From contig NZ_OY776147.1 in NCBI RefSeq assembly GCF_963675305.1, forward strand, positions 868,001 to 932,000: 64,000 bases of DNA. The letters run 5' to 3'. This DNA comes from an uncultured Hyphomonas sp. Lineage in GTDB: Bacteria; Pseudomonadota; Alphaproteobacteria; Caulobacterales; Hyphomonadaceae. Position numbers and translations under genes: made by a program. The notes under the pieces are model-generated. The model did not search any database. It was given only the letters and a program-made list of their open reading frames with translations, and was not told the origin of the DNA. Positions 58,716-64,000 of the stretch are shown one piece after another. Every line of letters begins with the position of its first letter. Position 1 is the first letter of the stretch.

Positions 58716-60386
58716 CTATTTGCTGCCAGGCATGAAAAGCGTGATGCAGGTGCCTTCGCCAGGTGCGGAGTCGATTTTCAGTTCCGCGCGCAACTGCCGG
58801 GAAAAGGCTTTCATCAGTTTGGAGCCGAGGCCGACCCGTGCGCCGCCACCCGGTTCGAAGCCGACGCCGTCGTCCATGACCTTCAGGGTGATCCCGCCGG
58901 CATTGTCTTCTTCCAGCGTGATGGAAATCATGCCGCCTTCGTTTTCGTTGAAAGCGTATTTGGTCGCATTGGTGACGGCTTCGACGAGGAAGAGGGCAAA
59001 CGGAATGGCATCATCTGCCACCCGTTCGAGGTCATCATAAGTCTGAGAGATCCTGATATTGCGCGCGTCTGTGCCAAGGGCTTCTGCAAGATGATTGATC
59101 AGGCCCTCGAGGAAGGGCTGCATGCTGACCAGTTCAAGGCGCTCGTGCTGGTAAAGGGTCTGGTGCACGATGGCCAGGGCATCGATCCGGTGCCGCGCCG
59201 CGGCAATCGCCTGGCGGGCCTCTGGGTCCTGCAGCTGGCGTCCCTGCAAATTGAGGAAGCTGGTGACGATCTGGAGGTTGTTCTTCACCCGGTGGTGAAT
59301 TTCCTTGACCGCAGCGTCACGAACGCGGATCGCGGATTTCAGGTCGCTGTCACGCTGATCGATGTCTGCGGCCATGTCTTCCATCGCGTCCGCAAGTTCC
59401 GAGATTTCCGCAGGGGCCGATGACATTGCATCACCGGCGCGGAAGGCGTAGCGGCCGGCCCCATAAACACGCGCGATACGAATGAGGCGGGAAAGCCAGC
59501 GCAGGACAAGACTGTCAATCGCCAGCCAGACAGCCAGAAGCGCAATTGAAAAAGCGAGCAGGGGGAGACCGAAAGACGACACCGGCTGCAGGGTGAATTC
59601 GCTCCAGAAGCCGGGGGATTCCCGTGAAATCACGGCAAACACATTCGCAGGCCCCACGGGCCGGATCACAACATCCATCGGTGCGGCGTCCTTCCGGCGA
59701 AGGACGAACATCTTGGCTGTCCGGGTTTCGGCCGCTTCGGCCACCCATTTCTGGTCGATCTGGGAGAAGCGCGTGGAGCCGAAGACGCGGCCATCGCCAT
59801 CGGCGATGGCGACTTCCACATCATCCGACAGAACACTCGCGCTGGCGAAACTTGCGAGCGAGCGCGATCTCAGCCCGAGGGCCACCGAACCGTCAAAAGA
59901 GCCATCGGCCTTATTCATCCGAGAGAAAATGGCGAAGACCCAGTCTTCCGTGGCTTGTCCGAAAAAGGCCTCAGTTCTCAGCGTGGGGACTTCGTGCTGC
60001 AGCTTCCTGTTCCAGTCCATATCGGACATCGGGAAGCCCGCATCACGATTGGATGCGCAGAGGGCCACACCATCAGCATCGTACCGGATGATGCTTGAGA
60101 GGGCGGGCATGCTGGGGAGGAGTTTGTTGTATACTTCCGAACAATTGCTGCTGCCGACCTCCTCCTTGAACAGGCCAAGCAGCAGTTCGGCTTCATCGAT
60201 GGCCTGGTCGACGCCATCAACAGAAGCGCCCGCAATCAGGAGCAATTCATTGCTTCTTATTTTGAGCGCTTCGCGTGCATCCATATAGGCACTGGCTGCG
60301 CCGAGTAGCAGAACCGGCGTCAGCGCAATGGCCAGCGTCGCGACCAGACGCCGCCGCAGGCTGGATGAGGCGGCCCTGTCAGGCAC
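58716..60386 (-). CDS. Membrane sensor histidine kinase of the HisKA_2 (HWE-related) type, PhyK-like
   Basis: 556 residues from GTG 60386. Transmembrane helix (about 12-34), periplasmic sensor region (about 35-270, CHASE-like with a PAS fold), second transmembrane helix (about 275-295), HAMP-like linker, then HisKA_2 with AVKEIHHRVKNNLQIVTSFLNLQ (phospho-His) and an ATPase domain with NATKYAF and DDGVGFEPGGG. It follows ecfG by 6 bases. Position and type make it the likely kinase for PhyR. Confidence 0.9.
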   Translation of the reverse strand: MPDRAASSSLRRRLVATLAIALTPVLLLGAASAYMDAREALKIRSNELLLIAGASVDGVDQAIDEAELLLGLFKEEVGSSNCSEVYNKLLPSMPALSSIIRYDADGVALCASNRDAGFPMSDMDWNRKLQHEVPTLRTEAFFGQATEDWVFAIFSRMNKADGSFDGSVALGLRSRSLASFASASVLSDDVEVAIADGDGRVFGSTRFSQIDQKWVAEAAETRTAKMFVLRRKDAAPMDVVIRPVGPANVFAVISRESPGFWSEFTLQPVSSFGLPLLAFSIALLAVWLAIDSLVLRWLSRLIRIARVYGAGRYAFRAGDAMSSAPAEISELADAMEDMAADIDQRDSDLKSAIRVRDAAVKEIHHRVKNNLQIVTSFLNLQGRQLQDPEARQAIAAARHRIDALAIVHQTLYQHERLELVSMQPFLEGLINHLAEALGTDARNIRISQTYDDLERVADDAIPFALFLVEAVTNATKYAFNENEGGMISITLEEDNAGGITLKVMDDGVGFEPGGGARVGLGSKLMKAFSRQLRAELKIDSAPGEGTCITLFMPGSK

Positions 60387-60392
60387 GCAGGG

Positions 60393-60995
60393 TCAGCCGC
60401 CATTCGCGGCAGAAATTGCCGCTGCCTGGTTCATGATGTCTTCGAATGCTTCCCCCGCACTGATGTCGTCGTCGCTGCTGAAGCCGGTTTCGTTATTATC
60501 AAGCAGTTCGGCCACGGCTTTGCGGGCGCGGGACACGCGGCTCTTGATTGTGCCGACAGCGCAGCCGCAGACTTCCGCTGCTTCTTCGTAGGCAAGTCCG
60601 CCGGCTCCCACCAGTATCAGCGCTTCACGCTGGTCATCCGGCAACATGTTCAGCGCATTCCGGAGGGCAAGAAGGTCCAGTTCGTCACCGGCATTGGCGG
60701 GAGAAACAAGCGTTGCTTCGGCCACTTCAGGATCGAGCGATGAGCGTCTCCAGGAGCGGCGCTTCTCGGAATAGAAAATGTTCCGCAGGATCGTGAAGGC
60801 CCAGGCCTTCATGTTTGTGCCTGCCTGAAAGCTCTGTCGGGCGTGCCACGCCTTCAGCATGGCATCCTGGGCCAGGTCGTCTGCCAGGGTCGAGTCACCG
60901 CAAAGACTTCGGGCGAAGGCACGAAGGTGTGGAATCAGGGCCGCCAGTTCCTGTTTGAACGTGGCGTCGTCAAGCCGTTCGGTCGGTTCGCTCAT
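60393..60995 (-). CDS. ecfG: ECF sigma factor EcfG (general stress response)
   Basis: 200 residues. Region 2 (LRAFARSLCGDSTLADDLAQDAMLKAWHARQSFQ...MKAWAFTILRNIFYSEKRR) and region 4 (LPDDQREALILVGAGGLAYEEAAEVCGCAVGTIKSRVSRARKAVAELL) are typical ECF15/EcfG. ATG 60995 has AGGTG in good position; GTG 61004 abuts the nepR stop and is an alternative. Sequestered by NepR, released by phospho-PhyR; recognises GGAAC-N16-CGTT. Confidence 0.95.
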   Translation of the reverse strand: MSEPTERLDDATFKQELAALIPHLRAFARSLCGDSTLADDLAQDAMLKAWHARQSFQAGTNMKAWAFTILRNIFYSEKRRSWRRSSLDPEVAEATLVSPANAGDELDLLALRNALNMLPDDQREALILVGAGGLAYEEAAEVCGCAVGTIKSRVSRARKAVAELLDNNETGFSSDDDISAGEAFEDIMNQAAAISAANGG

Positions 60996-61004
60996 ACGGG
61001 TCAC

Positions 61005-61196
61005 CTACGAAGGTTTCGACGAAGTGTCGGGGGAACGGTTGCGGTCTGCCTCTTCCAGCAGGCGCATGAAGTCGTCGGGTACGCTCTCGTGAGTGACGTC
61101 GTCATAAAGACGGCGGAGCTGTTCTCCCAGGCGGTCACCGCGACGCTTTCGTTCCGTATCGGCCTCCTTCCGGCCGTCGGTTCTCTTTTCGTCCAT
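61005..61196 (-). CDS. nepR: Anti-sigma factor NepR
   Basis: 63 residues from ATG 61196. The NepR core is clear: DRLGEQLRRLYDDVTHESVPDDFMRLLEEAD, flanked by a basic disordered N-terminus and a short tail. It binds EcfG until PhyR, once phosphorylated, takes it away. Its stop lies 9 bases before the ecfG start (10-base coupling). First gene of the nepR-ecfG-kinase operon. Confidence 0.92.
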   Translation of the reverse strand: MDEKRTDGRKEADTERKRRGDRLGEQLRRLYDDVTHESVPDDFMRLLEEADRNRSPDTSSKPS

Positions 61197-61278
61197 AATA
61201 TCTTGCCCTAAGAAATCCGGTATCTGAGCGCGCGGAAAACGCGCTTTCCTGCCTTTATAAATCCCGAATTCACCAAAG

Positions 61279-61283
61279 GTTCC
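61279..61283 (-). promoter_or_regulatory. Possible degenerate EcfG-type promoter for nepR-ecfG
   Basis: Minus-strand GGAAC lies at 61283-61279, but 16 bases later the -10 position reads ATTT instead of CGTT. It may be a weak autoregulated promoter or chance. Confidence 0.3.
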
Positions 61284-61290
61284 GCAAAAA

Positions 61291-61313
61291 ATGCAAAAAA
61301 TTCGATTTTGCAT
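61291..61313. promoter_or_regulatory. 23-bp palindrome between nepR and phyR
   Basis: ATGCAAAA (61291-61298), spacer AATTCGA, TTTTGCAT (61306-61313). Perfect 8-bp arms in the divergent promoter region; a candidate site for a dimeric regulator of the stress-response core. Confidence 0.45.
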
Positions 61314-61367
61314 GCAACCAATTCGCGGCAAGCGGGTTGTTAACGCAGAGTTGATGGAGTTTTTCCC

Positions 61368-62150
61368 ATGAGTCTTGTTAAGAAACTGGCGCCGCACCTG
61401 CCTTATCTGCGACGCTACGCCCGCGCCCTTACGGGCAGACAGGAGAGCGGCGATGCCTATATCCGCGCTTCCCTTGAGGCGCTCGTAGCCTCCCCCGACA
61501 AAATGGACGCCGAGGGTGATCCACGGGTGGAATTATACCGCTTTTTCCATGTTGTGTGGGGCTCTACCGGCGCCCAGCTTGAGGCTGAGCAGGAGGACGG
61601 TGATCCCGCCACGGCGCGCCTGCGGAAGCTGGCCCCGATCCAGCGTCAGGCCTTTCTTCTGACGTCGCTCGAGGGATTTTCCCGGCCTGAAGCCTCCTAC
61701 ATCCTGGGGGTCACCGAGGGCGAGCAGGCAGAGCTTGAACGCGCAGCGATTGCTGAAATCGAGGCGGAGCTGTCCACCAAAGTGCTGGTGATCGAGGATG
61801 AACCGATCATCGCGGCAGATCTGGAAAGCCTGGTTGAGGAACTTGGCCACGAGGTGACCGGCAACGCAACGACCTACACAGAAGCCATGGCGATGGTGAA
61901 ATCCAATCCGCCCGGGCTGATCCTGTGCGACATCCAGCTGGCGGATGGGTCGTCCGGTATCGACGCCGCGAACGACATCCTGAAGGAAATGGATGTGCCG
62001 ATCATTTTCATTACGGCTTTCCCGGAACGGCTGCTGACAGGAGACCGTCCGGAACCGACCTTCCTCATCCCGAAACCCTTCCAGGAAAACACAGTGAAGG
62101 CGGCGATCGGTCAGGCCCTGTTCTTCCATCCGGCCCGCGAAACAGCCTGA
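61368..62150 (+). CDS. phyR: Response regulator PhyR (anti-anti-sigma factor)
   Basis: 260 residues. The N-terminal EcfG-like domain (about 1-130, PYLRRYARALTGRQESGDAYIRASLEALV... PIQRQAFLLTSLEGFSRPEASYILG) mimics a sigma factor and binds NepR. The C-terminal receiver domain (about 137-250) has IEDEPIIAADLE, the phospho-acceptor Asp188 in LILCDIQLADG, TAF and the Lys in IPKPFQ. Divergent from nepR, with a strong terminator after it. Confidence 0.96.
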   Translation: MSLVKKLAPHLPYLRRYARALTGRQESGDAYIRASLEALVASPDKMDAEGDPRVELYRFFHVVWGSTGAQLEAEQEDGDPATARLRKLAPIQRQAFLLTSLEGFSRPEASYILGVTEGEQAELERAAIAEIEAELSTKVLVIEDEPIIAADLESLVEELGHEVTGNATTYTEAMAMVKSNPPGLILCDIQLADGSSGIDAANDILKEMDVPIIFITAFPERLLTGDRPEPTFLIPKPFQENTVKAAIGQALFFHPARETA

Positions 62151-62171
62151 GGCGGAACGTCCTCGCATAGC

Positions 62172-62206
62172 AAACGCCCTCCCTGTCACAGGGAGGGCGT
62201 TTTGAT
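62172..62206. terminator. Intrinsic terminator after phyR (bidirectional)
   Basis: A 14-bp stem AAACGCCCTCCCTG / CAGGGAGGGCGTTT (62172-62185 / 62189-62202) with loop TCA. T-rich on the plus side; A-rich bases before it also suit the minus-strand small gene. Confidence 0.9.
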
Positions 62207-62226
62207 TTTGCGGATCATTGTCCTGC

Positions 62227-62367
62227 CTAGATGGCCTGTAGCAGCATAACCGCGCCAATGCCCAGAATGGCGATAAGTGTACCGGCGGTCAGAACCCAGA
62301 CCAGTCCCACACGTTCGCCCTGGCGAGCTTCATTTGGCGTCAGATCAGTATCTTGTTGCGTTTGCAT
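62227..62367 (-). CDS. 46-residue single-helix membrane protein under a stress promoter
   Basis: 46 residues read on the minus strand from ATG 62367: polar start MQTQQDTDLTPNEARQGERV, then one transmembrane helix (about 20-43) with VWVLTAGTLIAILGIGAVML. Shine-Dalgarno AAAGGAGA sits 6 bases upstream. An exact EcfG-type promoter lies 23-47 bases before the ATG. No family recognised with certainty. Too short for routine gene calling, yet it carries all the signals of a real gene. Confidence 0.75.
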   Translation of the reverse strand: MQTQQDTDLTPNEARQGERVGLVWVLTAGTLIAILGIGAVMLLQAI

Positions 62368-62389
62368 GATGATCTCCTTTCACCGCATC

Positions 62390-62414
62390 AACGCGCCCGA
62401 AGAGCGCCAGTTCC
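62390..62414 (-). promoter_or_regulatory. EcfG-type stress promoter for the 46-residue membrane protein
   Basis: Minus-strand GGAAC (62414-62410), 16 bases, CGTT (62393-62390): exact match. Confidence 0.78.
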
Positions 62415-62463
62415 ATTCATTCCAACCGGTCTGTATGGGGAGGAATTAAATTTCGGACATCAT

Positions 62464-62488
62464 GGAACCGTGTGGCGGTGTGTTCGTT
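62464..62488 (+). promoter_or_regulatory. EcfG-type stress promoter for the DUF883-like operon
   Basis: GGAAC 62464-62468, 16 bases, CGTT 62485-62488, 32 bases before the ATG at 62520. Exact match. Confidence 0.78.
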
Positions 62489-62519
62489 GGTCACGCAGCG
62501 AAACAGAAAGGAACAAGAC

Positions 62520-62831
62520 ATGAGCACGGTCACGAAAGAAAAACAGGCTGCCGCAAATGATGCAGGCCTGCAGGATGATCTCAATGCGCTCAAGGAAGAC
62601 ATGGCTACCTTGCGCAAGGACCTTCAGTCGACCTTTGGGAGCTTGAAGGGCTTTGCCGAATCCAAGGCCGGTGACGGGGTCAGCAAAGGCAAGGAATTTG
62701 CTGCCGACGCCGGTGAACACATCAAGTCGGCCCGTGTCGACCTCCAGTCCCAGATCCGCGAAAAGCCCATGGCAGCCGTTGGCCTGGCATTTGGTGCCGG
62801 CCTCCTGATTGCTCTGCTCGGACGGAAATAA
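62520..62831 (+). CDS. DUF883 (ElaB/YqjD-like) membrane-anchored protein
   Basis: 103 residues. Long amphipathic helix with LQDDLNALKEDMATLRKDLQSTFGSLKGFAESK, then a C-terminal anchor EKPMAAVGLAFGAGLLIALLGRK, the DUF883/ElaB layout. E. coli YqjD and ElaB are stress-induced inner-membrane proteins that bind ribosomes and influence persistence. AAAGGA upstream of ATG 62520. First gene of the operon; the holin-like gene follows 4 bases after the stop. Confidence 0.88.
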   Translation: MSTVTKEKQAAANDAGLQDDLNALKEDMATLRKDLQSTFGSLKGFAESKAGDGVSKGKEFAADAGEHIKSARVDLQSQIREKPMAAVGLAFGAGLLIALLGRK

Positions 62832-62835
62832 GACC

Positions 62836-63234
62836 GTGGACCAAACCAAACTCCGCTTCTTTGCAGCCACCGTCGGCGTCCTTCTGGGGCTCGGCGGTGT
62901 GCTGGCCTTGTTCGCCGCCTCGACAATCGCGCTCGCCGAGGTCATGGGGCTGGCGGCAGCGGCGTTCACAGTCGCCGGCGTCGGCCTGTTGCTGGCGACG
63001 GCCTGCCTGCTGTTTTTCCTGCAACCTTTCCGGTCCATGGAAGATGAAGTCGACGAAGTGGAGGATGCCACTGCCGACGCCCTGGCAGATCTTCCCATTG
63101 ATGCGCTCCGCAGCTTTGTTGAGCGGCGCCCGCTGACGACCACGGCGCTGGCCATGGTGCTCGGCTATTCCGTCGTCAAAGACCCGCAAACGGCGCAGCG
63201 TCATGCCGAGCGCTTCTTCATGTCCATGCTGTAG
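62836..63234 (+). CDS. Holin-superfamily-like (DUF1469/YqjE-type) membrane protein
   Basis: 132 residues from GTG 62836. Two transmembrane helices (about 10-30 and 37-60), then a cytoplasmic acidic segment (RSMEDEVDEVEDATADALADLP) and a conserved RPLTTTALAMVLGYSV. It resembles the YqjE partners of DUF883 proteins, which follow elaB/yqjD-like genes. In operon with the DUF883 gene. Confidence 0.75.
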   Translation: MDQTKLRFFAATVGVLLGLGGVLALFAASTIALAEVMGLAAAAFTVAGVGLLLATACLLFFLQPFRSMEDEVDEVEDATADALADLPIDALRSFVERRPLTTTALAMVLGYSVVKDPQTAQRHAERFFMSML

Positions 63235-63320
63235 TAAACACAACAGGCCTACTGCCTGGATGATGGTGGCTGGTGAAGGGCGGGGGCGACATTTTTGGCG
63301 ACGCACCCTACATAACAGGC

Positions 63321-63971
63321 ATGCGCGTACCTCTCATGATCCTGTCAGCACTCGGTGCCGGTCTTGTGGCCGGACGCAAGCTGCTGGGCAAGGAGATCAG
63401 CGGCCGGAAAAACAAGGCCATCGAGGCGGCTGTCGAGGAGGCGCGCCACCGGATTCGTGCGGACACGATGCTGTTTGTCTCACGCAGTTTCCGGCGGTTT
63501 GCCATCGCCACCGGCATCAAGCTGCTGATCCTGCTGTGGCTCTGGGGGCTGCACCATTTCGCGGGCATGCCGCGGCCGGTGTTTGCCACGATCACCGTGA
63601 TCACGCTCGCAGTCTTCATGATCCGCGACCTCTGGATCAATTATCCCGCCATCAAGTTGACGCTCACAGAGCTGCACCGTCACGGTTGGCACCCGAAGCG
63701 TGCGCTGAGCGAGACAATCGCGGCCCGCGTCTTCGAGGAAGTGCTGCTGGAGGCGGGAAACCAGAAACAGACGCGCACAGGCGCCATCATGCTGATGCTG
63801 GCCGGTGAAGACCGCAGCCAGATGCATCATGACGTTGCCACAGCGGTTGCAGACATCGCCCGCGAAACAAGCTGGGACGATATCCGGCCCTATGTCATTT
63901 CTGCTGTTTTACGGATCGGGACGCTGGCCCTGATCTACAGTGCCAGCGTCTGGATCCTGGTGCACTATTGA
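63321..63971 (+). CDS. Polytopic membrane protein of unknown function
   Basis: 216 residues from ATG 63321 (GTG 63273 is in frame). Three to four transmembrane helices (about 5-20, 58-77, 83-98 and 195-213), with a long cytoplasmic region between (TLTELHRHGWHPKRALSETIAARVFEEVLLEAGNQKQ). No family recognised. It lies 86 bases after the holin-like gene on the same strand, so it is probably part of the stress operon. Confidence 0.7.
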   Translation: MRVPLMILSALGAGLVAGRKLLGKEISGRKNKAIEAAVEEARHRIRADTMLFVSRSFRRFAIATGIKLLILLWLWGLHHFAGMPRPVFATITVITLAVFMIRDLWINYPAIKLTLTELHRHGWHPKRALSETIAARVFEEVLLEAGNQKQTRTGAIMLMLAGEDRSQMHHDVATAVADIARETSWDDIRPYVISAVLRIGTLALIYSASVWILVHY

Positions 63972-64000
63972 TCAGTCGAGATCGAGCGCTTCGGAGATCG
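63972..64000 (-). CDS. C-terminal end of a minus-strand gene (cut by the right edge)
   Basis: The minus strand reads ISEALDLD followed by TGA (63974-63972). Only eight codons are visible, so identity cannot be judged. The converging layout with the previous gene and the plausible residues suggest a real coding end. Confidence 0.35.

Noticed and set aside
1..64000. CRISPR arrays, insertion sequences, integrases, phage genes, attachment sites or a replication origin
   Set aside because: No regularly spaced repeats, transposase or integrase motifs, or DnaA-box clusters were seen on either strand. The DnaA domain IV-like gene alone does not indicate an origin.

Overview
The window reads as a chromosomal segment of an alphaproteobacterium, most likely a Hyphomonadaceae/Caulobacterales-type organism (Hyphomonas-like). 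The basis is high GC; families typical of the group (DUF2336, MucR, PAS_5, DUF6456, DUF1491); a complete PhyR-NepR-EcfG general stress response module; clustered GANTC sites of the kind methylated by CcrM; and two TonB-dependent receptors. I see no phage, insertion sequence, CRISPR array or plasmid function. Nearly all of it looks like native chromosome.

Layout. 1-3.9 kb: alanine racemase (cut by the left edge), an MFS exporter, a DoxX-like membrane protein and a DUF2336 protein. 4.0-12.0 kb: a ten-gene Mrp-type cation/proton antiporter operon in the order E-F-G-(DUF4040)-B-C-D-D-(small 2-TM protein)-D. It has three antiporter-like subunits and no classical MrpA. 12.1-14.7 kb: small regulators (MucR, PAS_5, a DnaA domain IV-like protein, DUF6456) and SufE. 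14.8-28 kb: envelope, signalling and translation genes (histidine kinase, RF3, Uup, TauD-like oxygenase, RsuA, RsmC, PBP1A). 28-34.6 kb: Baeyer-Villiger-type monooxygenase, two tandem TetR paralogues, acyl-CoA dehydrogenase, COG4705 membrane protein and a diguanylate cyclase. 34.8-39.7 kb: yraN, rsmI, an LppC-like lipoprotein and dnaJ. 39.7-48 kb: XRE regulator, a TonB receptor with a GDPD lipoprotein, an alpha/beta hydrolase lipoprotein, a PKHD hydroxylase, and a siderophore-type TonB receptor with two Fur-like sites. 48-54.6 kb: thiolase, retropepsin-like protease, RlmB, tRNA-Tyr, tRNA-Gly and a GAF-GGDEF protein.

The most striking part is 54.6-64 kb. It carries the general stress response core (nepR-ecfG-histidine kinase on the minus strand, phyR divergent) inside a set of small envelope and protection genes: DUF1328, entericidin-like lipoprotein, lipid kinase, metallophosphoesterase, acidic lipoprotein, Dps, a 46-residue membrane protein, a DUF883/ElaB-like protein and a holin-like protein. 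I count eight exact matches to GGAAC-N16-CGTT, the EcfG-type promoter, all with 16-base spacing. Each sits just upstream of one of these genes. The region therefore reads as a compact stress regulon placed around its own sigma factor. Several of its genes are very small (46, 53, 57 and 79 residues) and are found only by reading the strands directly.
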